From Enterococcus saigonensis (GTDB lineage: Bacteria > Bacillota > Bacilli > Lactobacillales > Enterococcaceae): 64,000 bases of DNA. Shown one piece after another: positions 33,068 to 41,629 of the stretch (the stretch's first letter is position 1; every line of letters starts with the position of its first letter). The notes under the pieces are model-generated. The model worked only from the letters and a program-made list of their open reading frames with translations. It had not been told where the DNA came from and made no database searches. The stretch lies in the NCBI RefSeq assembly GCF_011397115.1, contig NZ_AP022822.1, positions 1,099,001 through 1,163,000 on the forward strand, written 5' to 3'. Position numbers and translations under genes: made by a program.

Positions 33068-33099
33068 AAAACTTCTCATTAAGATTGAGAAGTTTTTTC
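33068..33099 (+). terminator. Terminator of rpsN
   Basis: AACTTCTCA pairs with TGAGAAGTT around 7 nt, then a T run. Confidence 0.85.
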
Positions 33100-33176
33100 T
33101 TTTTTTGGAGCGAAATTGACGGCGAAATCTTTTTGTTCTCTGACTTTTAATGATAAACTTATACTAGGAGGAGCTT

Positions 33177-34226
33177 ATGGAGAAAAGCTATCAGAAAGGC
33201 CAGTTTAGTACTCGTATTTTTTATGGAGAGACATTAAACAAAAGTATTGATCCTATTACTAGTGATAATTTACACGTGATTATTTTAACAAATCAAAAAT
33301 ACTATGATCGTTCTTTTGAAAAAATTAGTCAACTCTTTAAAAGAGCCCGTGATATTGACTGGTATATTTGTCGAAATCAGACATATTGCAACAACTTGGA
33401 AGAATTAATGAATTTGCTACACTTTTTGGAACGATTTCCCCAAAATCGTAACTATTTATTTTGTGGCTATGGAAATGAAGGTGTTATGCAACTAACGGGG
33501 TTTTTAGCACAAACTACAATTTTACCTAGTAATTATTGGTGCTTGCCAGTTTCAGTTCGATCATTAGCCAAAGTTTTGATTTTAGAACAAGCCATCATGA
33601 AACAAAACAGTCAAGTATTACTTCAAGTTAAAAATTTACCCCGAGCAGTTTATTTTGATCAAACGTTGACAGAAGCACAAACTGAAGGGAAATTAGTTGA
33701 TTTATTAGTTTTTATAAGAATTGGTCTGGTTTGTGACTATGATTTTTTGCAAGATTTGCACCAAAATTTTCCAAATCAACAATTGGTTTATCGACGCTCT
33801 TTTGCGGCTTTCATAGCAGATTTGATTGACTACTATGCGGAATCTTTTGAAATAGAAGAGTTTGGGCAATTGTTTGAAGCCGCTTTTTATCAGATCGAAA
33901 ATGGACATTTGCTATCTTCTAATATGAAACGATTATTTGGGATTTTATTTCATTTGTTTTGGTGTGATGCTAATCATGAGCTTCATTTTAATTTCAAAAA
34001 TTTTTTAATTTGGTTTCAACAACTAGGCTACCCGATTCATTTGCCAACGCAGATTTCTTTAGTCGATTATCAGTTGCAAGTTTTAGATAAAGCGCAAAAA
34101 GAAGCACCAATTGTCACATTAGAAAGAATTGGCAAAGTGGGTAGGAAAACTAAAATTACTGTAAAATCATTGCAACAAGCAATTGAAAAATATCAAGCTA
34201 CTTTAAAGGAGATTAGGGAAAGTTAA
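33177..34226 (+). CDS. Degenerate 3-dehydroquinate-synthase-like (AroB fold) protein
   Basis: A 349-residue intact frame. It keeps the AroB layout: YLFCGYGNEGVMQLTGFLAQ where AroB has GGGVVGDLxGFxA; LPVSVRSLAKV for the VPTTLL segment; LPRAVYFDQTL for PxxVxxD; and IRIGLVCDYDFLQDL for the KYGxIxDxxFF segment. The catalytic and zinc-ligand signatures are lost: the GHTFGHAIE segment reads FGQLFEAAF, and the GEAVAxGM glutamate is not matched. It is thus probably a pseudoenzyme. It overlaps the following TPR gene by one base, and that gene and ypiB are neighbours of the aro operon in Bacillus. The assignment is by eye; function is unknown. Confidence 0.6.
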   Translation: MEKSYQKGQFSTRIFYGETLNKSIDPITSDNLHVIILTNQKYYDRSFEKISQLFKRARDIDWYICRNQTYCNNLEELMNLLHFLERFPQNRNYLFCGYGNEGVMQLTGFLAQTTILPSNYWCLPVSVRSLAKVLILEQAIMKQNSQVLLQVKNLPRAVYFDQTLTEAQTEGKLVDLLVFIRIGLVCDYDFLQDLHQNFPNQQLVYRRSFAAFIADLIDYYAESFEIEEFGQLFEAAFYQIENGHLLSSNMKRLFGILFHLFWCDANHELHFNFKNFLIWFQQLGYPIHLPTQISLVDYQLQVLDKAQKEAPIVTLERIGKVGRKTKITVKSLQQAIEKYQATLKEIRES

Positions 34227-35482
34227 TGGAAAAATCTTATAGTGAACAAATGCTCGAAGCATTAGAAAATGAAGATTTGGTGAGTGCCAATTTAGCTTTT
34301 AATCAAGCATTAGTGCATGATGATGATAGCCAACTGCATGAATTAGCACAGTATTTATTGCAAATTGGCTTTTTGGAAGAAGCAGAACAAACTTTTTTGC
34401 ATTTATTAGAAAAATATCCGAATAATGAAGAATTATACTTAGGATTAGCCGAAGTAGCTATTGAAAATGACAATAGTGATCAAGCACTGAATTTTATTGA
34501 AAAAATCCCCCAAAATAGTGATTATTATGTGCAGGCATTGTTGTTAGCCGCAGATTTGTACCAAATGATTGGCATTCCTGAGGTAAGCGAAGCAAAATTA
34601 ACCGAAGCAGCTAAAATATTGCCAGATGAGCCTTTAATTCAATTTGCGTTAGCAGAATTATTTTTCACAACTGAACGCTTTGGAGAAGCAGCAACGATTT
34701 ATCAAATTCTACTTAATTCCAATATTACAGAGATGGCTGACATCTTATTAGAAGAACGTTTAGGTACAGCTTTGAGTATGGAAGGACAATTTGAAGAAGC
34801 GGTGGTTCACTTGCGTCGTGCGTTAGAAACCGAAGTCACAGATGATCGTCTCTTTCAGATTGCATTTGTGTATCGTCAATTAAAAGAAAATGAACAAGTT
34901 ATTCAATACCTGGAACAGTTACGCAATCTAAATCCACAATATCAATCTTTGTATTTATATCTGGCAGAAGCGTTACAAGATGAAGAACAGCTAGAAGAAG
35001 CACAAGAAGTAATTGAAGCTGGATTAAAAGAGAATCCATTTAATGTTGATTTTTATCAGTTCGCCTCTGAAAATGTTTACCGTCTTCATGATGACGAGAA
35101 AGCAGAAGAATATTTGCAAAAAGCTTTGGAAACCGGTGAGAAATTAGATCAAACACTATTTATGTTGAGTAATTTATACTTAAAACAAGAAAAGTTTGAA
35201 GAAGTTATTGCAACAATTAATGAAATGGAAAACCCTGATGATGCTTACGCTCAATGGAATTTGGCACAAGCATACAATCAATTAGAAGAATTTAGTGATG
35301 CTGCTATTCATTATGAAAAAGCTAATATTGAATTAAATCACGAGCCAGAATTTATGAAAGAATATGGTATTTTCTTGCGAGAAGAAGGAAAGTTGCAAGA
35401 AGCAAAGGTACTGTTGGAGCATTATTTAGCACATGAGCCAGGCGATTTAGAAGTACAGTCGATTTTGGAGGCTTTATCATAA
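34226..35482 (+). CDS. ypiA: Tetratricopeptide-repeat protein (YpiA-like)
   Basis: A 418-residue soluble protein made almost entirely of TPR helices (repeats such as EEAEQTFLHLLEKYPNNEEL, DQALNFIEKIPQNSDY, GEAATIYQILL and EEAVVHLRRALE). No signal peptide. It is very acidic and acts presumably as a protein-interaction scaffold. It overlaps the AroB-like gene by one base and is followed by ypiB, as in B. subtilis downstream of aroE. No catalytic domain. Confidence 0.8.
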   Translation: MEKSYSEQMLEALENEDLVSANLAFNQALVHDDDSQLHELAQYLLQIGFLEEAEQTFLHLLEKYPNNEELYLGLAEVAIENDNSDQALNFIEKIPQNSDYYVQALLLAADLYQMIGIPEVSEAKLTEAAKILPDEPLIQFALAELFFTTERFGEAATIYQILLNSNITEMADILLEERLGTALSMEGQFEEAVVHLRRALETEVTDDRLFQIAFVYRQLKENEQVIQYLEQLRNLNPQYQSLYLYLAEALQDEEQLEEAQEVIEAGLKENPFNVDFYQFASENVYRLHDDEKAEEYLQKALETGEKLDQTLFMLSNLYLKQEKFEEVIATINEMENPDDAYAQWNLAQAYNQLEEFSDAAIHYEKANIELNHEPEFMKEYGIFLREEGKLQEAKVLLEHYLAHEPGDLEVQSILEALS

Positions 35483-35501
35483 AGAAAAGAAGGTGAGGAC
35501 G

Positions 35502-36065
35502 ATGTTTATCGACGTCAAAGAAAAGAAGAATTTTCTCAATTGGTTTGTCACCCATGCATCTTTTAGTCGTCGTGAAGTTTGTTGGATTTTAAATTATTTA
35601 GCCAACCATGAAGCTATCTTAAATAATGTTCATTTTGTCGAAAACGCCGATGCTACTAATCGCGGTTTACAAATTCGTGATTTGACAGCTCAAGGCGATC
35701 CAATGCGATTATTTATTTCCGGAAAGGTTTTTGAGGATAGTGATCAGATTTTTCATGAGATTCGTTTAAACTGGAAAGAAGCTTTGTATATTGAATGCCT
35801 TTTTGATAATGCATGGGAGAATCCGGGATATTTATCAATTTTAGAGGATAATCCGTTCATGAAGTGGAATGAAAACATCGATCCGACAGTCATTGATAGT
35901 GTTAATCAGTTCCTTCTTGAAGAAGAACAGATTGCAAGAATGAATCAATTGTATCAAGAAATCGACCAAGCATTGGAAACAGGTGATAAAGAAAGATTTA
36001 TGCGCTTGTCAGAAGATGTAAACAAAGAGTTACAGCAGCATTCCAGACAAAAAACAGCAGATTAA
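35502..36065 (+). CDS. ypiB: YpiB family protein (UPF0302) with C-terminal IDEAL motif
   Basis: A 187-residue protein of the UPF0302 family. The N-terminal KKNFLNWFVTHASFSRREV segment and the C-terminal IDEAL-type helix (LYQEIDQALETGDKERFMRL) identify it. The function is not known; in B. subtilis ypiB follows ypiA. ATG 35502 is chosen since AAGGTG at 35490 gives good spacing; the GTG at 35493 lies inside that site. Confidence 0.82.
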   Translation: MFIDVKEKKNFLNWFVTHASFSRREVCWILNYLANHEAILNNVHFVENADATNRGLQIRDLTAQGDPMRLFISGKVFEDSDQIFHEIRLNWKEALYIECLFDNAWENPGYLSILEDNPFMKWNENIDPTVIDSVNQFLLEEEQIARMNQLYQEIDQALETGDKERFMRLSEDVNKELQQHSRQKTAD

Positions 36066-36068
36066 AAA

Positions 36069-36127
36069 ATGGTGGTGAAATATTATCCTATATTAGTTAG
36101 GAATAGCATTTCACCACCATCTTTTTG
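36069..36127. terminator. Bidirectional terminator between ypiB and yitT
   Basis: ATGGTGGTGAAAT at 36069-36081 and ATTTCACCACCAT at 36108-36120 form a 13-bp stem, flanked by A's on the left and T's on the right, so it can serve both converging genes. Confidence 0.85.
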
Positions 36128-36150
36128 CATCTTTTTGGCTAAACAAGTAA

Positions 36151-37047
36151 TCAATTATGATTTTGTTTTTTTTTAAAGAAGTTATTTTTGGGACGTTTGT
36201 AAGTGAAGCCTTCACCTGATACTTCATGGACGTTTATTATAGAGATAAAAGCCTGCTCATCAAACTCCGCAATAATGCGTTTTACCTCCATTACTTCTCT
36301 TGAAGTTACCACCATGTACAAAATATTTTTATCTATACCAGAATATGCACCTTCGCCTTTTAAAAAGCTCGTACCACGTCCAGTCACTTCCATTAAGACA
36401 GGAGCCATTTGTTTTGTCTGATTTGAAATTACGAGTATTCCTTTCGCAGAATAGCCACCATCTAAAATAGTATCAACGATATTGGCAAACACATAAGAAA
36501 AAATCAAAGTATACATCATCCGTTTTAAATCAATATAAGTCAATGAGGCTAATAGAATTAAAATATCAAAGAAAAATAATGAACGACCAACTGAAATTCC
36601 CCGTTTTTTTTCCAAAATGCGGGCGATAACATCACTACCACCGGTTGTGCCACCAACACGGTAAACGATTCCACTACCAAAGCCTGCGATAATGCCAGCT
36701 AATAAAGCAGAAATAAGCAAATCGTGTTCTAAGTTAATAGCCAGCGGTACTTTTTGCCAAATAAAAAGCCAGACAGACAAATTAGTGGTACCAAAAATAG
36801 TATAGTAGAATGAACGCTTTCCTAGTACTTTGCCACCTAAAATAATAATTGGAATGTTCAAGATAAAAGTACTAAACGCGGGATTAATACCAAATAATGC
36901 ACGTAAAATCAAGGTAATACCTGTTACGCCCCCCTCAGCGAGATTATTGGGGATATTGATATAAATTAAACCAAAGGCATAAATACAAGTACCCATAAGA
37001 ATTAAAATTAAATCTCTCAATAGTGGTGTATATTTATTCGTATTCAT
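36151..37047 (-). CDS. YitT family membrane protein
   Basis: A 298-residue protein with five to six transmembrane segments (YitT/DUF161) and a C-terminal cytoplasmic DUF2179 domain (TSREVMEVKRIIAEFDEQAFISI). GGTTGGSDVIARIL is a family signature. The transport or regulatory role is unknown. The start at 37047 follows GGTGAGA on the minus strand; extending further upstream would run into the divergent mazG gene. The basic C-terminal tail is unremarkable. Confidence 0.85.
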   Translation of the reverse strand: MNTNKYTPLLRDLILILMGTCIYAFGLIYINIPNNLAEGGVTGITLILRALFGINPAFSTFILNIPIIILGGKVLGKRSFYYTIFGTTNLSVWLFIWQKVPLAINLEHDLLISALLAGIIAGFGSGIVYRVGGTTGGSDVIARILEKKRGISVGRSLFFFDILILLASLTYIDLKRMMYTLIFSYVFANIVDTILDGGYSAKGILVISNQTKQMAPVLMEVTGRGTSFLKGEGAYSGIDKNILYMVVTSREVMEVKRIIAEFDEQAFISIINVHEVSGEGFTYKRPKNNFFKKKQNHN

Positions 37048-37196
37048 ATTCTCACCGTCTTTCCATCCATTAAAAGCAGGCAAGATAACGTTTGTTTTCT
37101 GCCTTCTCAAATGTATCATGAAAAAATGACAGTGACAATCAGCGGACACTTTGAATTGTAGAATTATTTTGATAAGATAATGACGGGAGTGATCAC

Positions 37197-37559
37197 ATGA
37201 CGAAAAAAACATTATACCAAATGCAACACGAAGTAGACGATTATATCGCACAGTTTAAAGTAGGCTATTTCTCTCCTTTAGCACAACTTGCCCGTATGAC
37301 AGAAGAAGTGGGGGAATTAGCTAGAGAAGTCAATCACTACTATGGTGAAAAGCAAAAAAAAGCAAATGAAGCCCCGAATACAGTTGCAGAAGAATTAGGG
37401 GATGTGTTTTTTGCATTATTATTAATGGCGAATTCTCTAGAGATTGATTTAACGGAAGTTTTTGACCAGAATATGGCGAAATTTAATCAACGGGATCATT
37501 ATCGCTTTGAACGAAAAGATGGCACAAGAGCCCCGGAGGATGAGAATGCGCTTAACTAA
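37197..37559 (+). CDS. MazG-like nucleotide pyrophosphohydrolase (YpjD type)
   Basis: A 120-residue single-domain MazG protein. EEVGELAREV (metal-binding EExxE) and EELGDVFFALLLMAN (ExxD) form the active site of enzymes hydrolysing NTPs to NMPs, a house-cleaning function. The 3' end overlaps cca by 14 nt. In Bacillus ypjD also stands upstream of the cca region. Confidence 0.88.
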   Translation: MTKKTLYQMQHEVDDYIAQFKVGYFSPLAQLARMTEEVGELAREVNHYYGEKQKKANEAPNTVAEELGDVFFALLLMANSLEIDLTEVFDQNMAKFNQRDHYRFERKDGTRAPEDENALN

Positions 37560-38766
37560 ATTGCCTGAAGAATTTCAACTTGCTTTACCAGTAATGAATC
37601 AAATTGAGAGAGCTGGTTTTGAAGCCTACTTTGTTGGGGGCAGCGTCAGAGATGTTTTGTTAGGACATAAAATACATGATGTTGATATTGCTACAAGTGC
37701 TTTTCCCGCTGAAATTAAAGCAATTTTTCCACGCACGATTGATATTGGCATTGCGCATGGAACTGTTTTAGTCTTACAACATGATGAACAATATGAGGTG
37801 ACAACTTTTCGAACAGAGTCAACATATCAAGATTTTCGACGTCCAGACCAGGTTGAATTTGTACGATCGTTGACAGAAGATTTGAAACGCCGCGATTTTA
37901 CGATTAATGCGTTTGCCTTAAAAGATGATGGCGAAATCGTTGATCTATTTGATGGCTTAATAGATTTACAAGAACATGTTTTACGTGCAGTGGGAAATCC
38001 TCATGAGCGGTTTCATGAGGATGCATTGCGGATGATGCGGGGGTTGCGGTTTGTTAGTCAGCTTGGTTTTTCTTTTGAAAACGAAACTTTTGATGCGATT
38101 AATGAGAACCATGCTTTATTAGAAAAAATTTCTGTTGAACGTATCTATGTAGAATTTGATAAACTCTTGTTAGGAAAATTTCGGAATCAAGCTGTTCGTT
38201 TTCTAGTGGAAACAGAATGTTATTTGTATTGTCCTGGTTTACGGCATTATGGAGAAGCATTGTTGCGTTTTGCTGATTTAAAACCCTTAATTTTTACAAC
38301 CTCTAAACAAGCGTGGACTGTATTGGTTGAACAGATGGGAATAGGACAAAACTTAATTCGTCCTTTTCTAAAAAAATGGAAGGCTTCTAATGAGTTGATT
38401 CAAAAAGTACAAGCACTTCACTGGGGTTTAAAAATTCGACAAGAAAAACCTTTAACAAATTGGGAAATTTATCAACTAGGCTTAAAGAATAGCTTAGCAG
38501 TAGAAGAGTTGGTGACGTTCTACAATTTGACTCCCGATCTTGAAAAAATAAAAAATCAGTATGAGGCTTTGCCAATTAAACAGTTACGCGATTTAGCAAT
38601 TAATGGTAATGATTTGTTACAAAGCATTGACTTAAAACCTGGTAAGTGGCTAAAAGAAATTTTGGGGCAGCTAGAATATCAAGTAGTAACAAAAGACTTA
38701 AAAAACGATTCAAAAGTTTTGTTAGATAAAGCCCAAGAACTCCTACAAGCAGGTGATGATAAGTGA
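37546..38766 (+). CDS. cca: CCA-adding tRNA nucleotidyltransferase
   Basis: Class II enzyme that builds or repairs the tRNA 3' CCA end. The 406 residues begin with the head domain: FVGGSVRDVLLGHKIHDVDI (GGxVRD plus DxD), then RRDFTINAFAL and the FHEDALRMMRGLRF motif. ATG 37546 is preferred because CGGAGG at 37534-37539 precedes it; upstream codons lie in mazG. The next gene overlaps the stop. Confidence 0.95.
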   Translation: MRLTKLPEEFQLALPVMNQIERAGFEAYFVGGSVRDVLLGHKIHDVDIATSAFPAEIKAIFPRTIDIGIAHGTVLVLQHDEQYEVTTFRTESTYQDFRRPDQVEFVRSLTEDLKRRDFTINAFALKDDGEIVDLFDGLIDLQEHVLRAVGNPHERFHEDALRMMRGLRFVSQLGFSFENETFDAINENHALLEKISVERIYVEFDKLLLGKFRNQAVRFLVETECYLYCPGLRHYGEALLRFADLKPLIFTTSKQAWTVLVEQMGIGQNLIRPFLKKWKASNELIQKVQALHWGLKIRQEKPLTNWEIYQLGLKNSLAVEELVTFYNLTPDLEKIKNQYEALPIKQLRDLAINGNDLLQSIDLKPGKWLKEILGQLEYQVVTKDLKNDSKVLLDKAQELLQAGDDK

Positions 38767-39116
38767 TTCAAAAAAATTTCACAGTGACAAAAGATTTAAC
38801 AGCAAAAAAAGTGGGGTCAGGCGGATTAGCTGTTCTAGCTACTCCTGCTGTTGTTCAGATGGTAGAAAATACGTGTTTTGAATACTTACAAGAAAAATTA
38901 GACAGCACTAAGACAACAGTGGGCGTAAAATTTGATGTTCTACACTTAAAACCTTCAAAAAATGGAGCGACTATAACGGTTGAAGCTAAACTAGAACAAC
39001 GAAAAGATCGCAAAAGTGTTTTTTCATTCTGTTGTTATGATGAAGAGAATTTAATTGCAAAAGGTGAACATCAGCGTATTGAGGTAAATATAGCGGAATT
39101 TTTGAGTCAGGTGTAA
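38763..39116 (+). CDS. Hotdog-fold thioesterase (FlK-like)
   Basis: A 117-residue hotdog protein resembling the fluoroacetyl-CoA thioesterase FlK family: ATPAVVQMVENTCFEYLQ near the start, then the long beta strand GVKFDVLHLKPSKNGATIT. The substrate here is unknown; most homologues outside Streptomyces are uncharacterised acyl-CoA thioesterases. The GTG start overlaps the cca stop, implying coupling. Confidence 0.72.
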   Translation: MIQKNFTVTKDLTAKKVGSGGLAVLATPAVVQMVENTCFEYLQEKLDSTKTTVGVKFDVLHLKPSKNGATITVEAKLEQRKDRKSVFSFCCYDEENLIAKGEHQRIEVNIAEFLSQV

Positions 39117-39240
39117 GCATTTTCTTATCCTGTATTTTAAAGTTGTGCTAAACTAATTGATGGAGTGAAACAAATTGTTAAAGGCACAACGATTGTGTTG
39201 TTATTCACGATGGTTGGTGCTAATCAGAGGAGGAAGTCAA

Positions 39241-39696
39241 ATGGCTAGAGAAATGACAGCTTTGAAATTTTATTTCCGTAATGGAGAAACTTGGACGATT
39301 AATCGTCGCTTTATCGGCGACTTATGGATTAAGCAAATTACTACAAGTTTTGGCCGCATCAATGGTAGTGAATTTGTTGAAATTCACCCATGTGCTGGAT
39401 TTAAAATTGAAATTTATCCAGAAGGTGATCACGTTGCAACACATGATATTAATCTAGGTGGCTTAGAGTTAGGGATGTTTGCCCGTGCTTTGAAATATCA
39501 AGATATTGAACGGATGGAAATTTTATTTAAAGCTGGTAAACCAGATATGGTCTATTTCCCATATAAAGACAAAGATACAGAAGGTTTAGATAATGTATAC
39601 CAAACAACTAAAGTAAGTGAACAGACAAAGAGTCTTTACATCGTAATTAACCCAGAACAAACAGTGGACGATGTTTACGGTGAGTTTTTCGAATAA
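39241..39696 (+). CDS. Conserved hypothetical protein, function not recognised
   Basis: A 151-residue soluble protein I cannot place in a family. It is rich in aromatic residues, with no signal peptide, membrane helix or cofactor motif. The N-terminal part (ALKFYFRNGETWTINRRFIG, then FVEIHPCAGFKIEIYPEGDH) suggests a beta-rich fold. ATG 39241 follows AGAGGAGGA at 39227-39235, so the frame is convincingly translated; an upstream TTG at 39175 lacks support. It is monocistronic with a strong terminator. Codon use looks like its neighbours. Confidence 0.7.
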   Translation: MAREMTALKFYFRNGETWTINRRFIGDLWIKQITTSFGRINGSEFVEIHPCAGFKIEIYPEGDHVATHDINLGGLELGMFARALKYQDIERMEILFKAGKPDMVYFPYKDKDTEGLDNVYQTTKVSEQTKSLYIVINPEQTVDDVYGEFFE

Positions 39697-39710
39697 AATA
39701 AGTAGTAAGC

Positions 39711-39746
39711 CATCTCACAAAAAGTATTTTTGTGAGATGTTTTTTG
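39711..39746 (+). terminator. Terminator of the unknown gene at 39.2-39.7 kb
   Basis: Perfect 13-bp stem CATCTCACAAAAA / TTTTTGTGAGATG with a 3-nt loop and a T run. Confidence 0.9.
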
Positions 39747-39866
39747 TCAAAAGATATTTTTATTCTATCAGAGGAAGAGGTAATGTTTATTCGTTGCTCT
39801 TTCAATTTTGAAATTTATGTTTTTTATCGTCAAGTAAAACTACTTAACAAAAATTGCTTAAAAGAC

Positions 39867-39895
39867 TAGCTTTCAAATAAAAAACATGCTATCAT
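39867..39895 (+). promoter_or_regulatory. Probable promoter of rpmG
   Basis: TATCAT at 39890-39895 with an extended -10 TGC; the -35 (TAGCTT) is weak. Confidence 0.4.
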
Positions 39896-39949
39896 ATTCA
39901 AGTCTGAGAGTAATCTTAGAGTATGAATGAGGATATGGGAGGGAAAATC

Positions 39950-40099
39950 ATGCGCGTAAACATCACATTAGAATGCACTTCTTGCAAAGAACGCAATTAT
40001 TTGACAAGCAAAAACAAACGTAACAACCCTGACCGCTTGGAAAAAAATAAATATTGCCCACGCGAAAGAAAAGTTACTTTACACCGCGAAACAAAATAA
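39950..40099 (+). CDS. rpmG: 50S ribosomal protein L33
   Basis: A 49-residue frame starting MRVNITLECTSCKERNYLTS and ending TLHRETK, typical of enterococcal L33. It has C9 and C12 but only one cysteine in the second half (C36; the partner position is not Cys), so a complete four-cysteine zinc ribbon is absent. GGGAGGG lies 6 nt before the ATG. Single gene with its own promoter and terminator. Confidence 0.95.
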   Translation: MRVNITLECTSCKERNYLTSKNKRNNPDRLEKNKYCPRERKVTLHRETK

Positions 40100-40108
40100 G
40101 CGTTTCAG

Positions 40109-40148
40109 GAACCCTCTAAGACCAGTGTTTTAGAGGGTTTCTTTTTTT
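40109..40148 (+). terminator. Terminator of rpmG
   Basis: AACCCTCTAA pairs with TTAGAGGGTT, followed by TC and seven T. Confidence 0.9.
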
Positions 40149-40293
40149 CTCAGAAATTCAATTGTTTTAAAGTACAGCTAGGTTGAACTTCAAGTGTAGG
40201 TAATACTAAGAGTAGCTTCTAATTTAGAATGAGAAAACCAGAGGCGTAAATTTTTGCTTATAAAAAGGACTCATTTGAATACCTAGTATATTG

Positions 40294-41313
40294 TTAGGTT
40301 TTTGATTGAGAAATTTTTTTGACATTCATAACATCCAAAAAGAAAGTAAAAATAGGAATTCCAACAATTAATCCCCAAATTCCAAAAAGCTGTTCTGCGA
40401 TGAGAAGAATCACAAACGTGTAAAAGATCGGTAGCTCTGTGCGACTTGACATGAATTTTGGGTTCAAAACGTAGGCTTCTAAAATATGGATAAATAAAAT
40501 CATTAATAAAATAAAGAATAAATCCCACATGCCGCCTTGAGAATAGGCAATAAATGATAGTGGTATACTTGAAATAATAGCACCAGCAACGGGAATGAGA
40601 CTGAAAAAGAATACCATCAACCCCAGACTAGGCAATTGATGAAAGCCCATAATTGCTAATCCTGAAATGGTGATAACTGTATTTACGATTGCAATAAAAA
40701 ATTGTGCTTCTAAAACGACACCAAAAGTATTGGTAAATTTTTGAGCAAAGTAAAATATATCTTGGAAATACCAGCCAAAATCACTAGAAAAAAATAATTT
40801 TGAAAAATTTTTCACTTTTTTTAATTCGACGGAAAAAAAGAAGCTGAGTAAAAATGATAGCGCTAATGAAACGGTTAGTTTACCGAAATCATGAAGATAA
40901 CCAATGATAAAACTGGCTCCGCCTTTTAGCTGATCAAGAAACTCACTTCGCTGAATATATTGTAAAACCCAGTCGAGGACTTGATTAGAGTTTGTTGGTT
41001 GATCATCATAAAAAGCTACAACAGTGTCCACCATATGCCAAGTTTGATGGAATAAAATAGGAATATATTTGGTTAATACGATATACAAGAAAAATACTGT
41101 GCCACCGTAAAGAGTAATAACAATCAAAATAGGTTTGATTTTGAAAAAACGTTGGACAAGTTGAATAAAATGGATAGCTAAATAGGTAAAAATGAAGGTT
41201 AATAAGATTGGCGTCATAAGGCTACGTGCGAGATAGAGCAAAAGTATGATGCTTAATAATACACCGTAGCGCCTTAGTTTAATATTTGCAATAAAATTAT
41301 GATAAAGTTTCAA
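40294..41313 (-). CDS. AI-2E family transporter (YdiK/PerM type)
   Basis: A 339-residue membrane protein with about eight transmembrane segments of PF01594. The C-terminal signature region (LGLMVFFFSLIPVAGAIISS, then HILEAYVLNPKFMSS and WGLIVGIPIFTFF) is clear. Substrates vary in this family, and the name does not prove autoinducer export. The start is TTG at 41313, preceded by GAGGTG on the minus strand. Confidence 0.85.
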   Translation of the reverse strand: MKLYHNFIANIKLRRYGVLLSIILLLYLARSLMTPILLTFIFTYLAIHFIQLVQRFFKIKPILIVITLYGGTVFFLYIVLTKYIPILFHQTWHMVDTVVAFYDDQPTNSNQVLDWVLQYIQRSEFLDQLKGGASFIIGYLHDFGKLTVSLALSFLLSFFFSVELKKVKNFSKLFFSSDFGWYFQDIFYFAQKFTNTFGVVLEAQFFIAIVNTVITISGLAIMGFHQLPSLGLMVFFFSLIPVAGAIISSIPLSFIAYSQGGMWDLFFILLMILFIHILEAYVLNPKFMSSRTELPIFYTFVILLIAEQLFGIWGLIVGIPIFTFFLDVMNVKKISQSKT

Positions 41314-41586
41314 CTGGACACCTCGTTTTCATAAGATTTTTCTTTAGTATAATTGCTTTTGCTGGGGAAACCTAGCAAATTCAATACAACGAACAAAAGT
41401 GTTAGATGTTACGATATTATTTACACATGATGTTTATAGCATAACAAGAAGTGCAAGCTGTTGGCCTGAAAAGATGGACTTGAGCTTTTCAGCATGTCTA
41501 TTTGAGAAATAATTCAACGCATCGTTTGTAAGCTAAATAGGCTAGTAGTAAAAACGAAACAATCCTTTTTGAGGTGGATAAACTAG
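41314..41586. other. Intergenic region without a recognised gene
   Basis: Contains two short inverted repeats (TTGCT/AGCAA near 41357-41376 and TGAAAAG/CTTTTCA near 41466-41490) but no convincing coding frame or promoter pair. Confidence 0.4.
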
Positions 41587-41628
41587 AAAAAGTAGTACTT
41601 GCCAGCTTCAAAGCAAGTACTACTTTTT
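41587..41628. terminator. Bidirectional terminator beside the siderophore-binding protein gene
   Basis: A perfect 16-bp stem with A run and T run (41587-41602 with 41613-41628). It directly follows the minus-strand stop codon at 41630. Confidence 0.92.
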
Positions 41629-41629
41629 A

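Noticed and set aside
36203..36421. 72-codon plus-strand frame within the YitT gene
   Set aside because: Antisense shadow of the YitT coding sequence without a ribosome-binding site.
37048..37251. N-terminal extension of the YitT gene to 37251
   Set aside because: It would overlap the start of the divergent mazG gene; a good ribosome-binding site supports the start at 37047.
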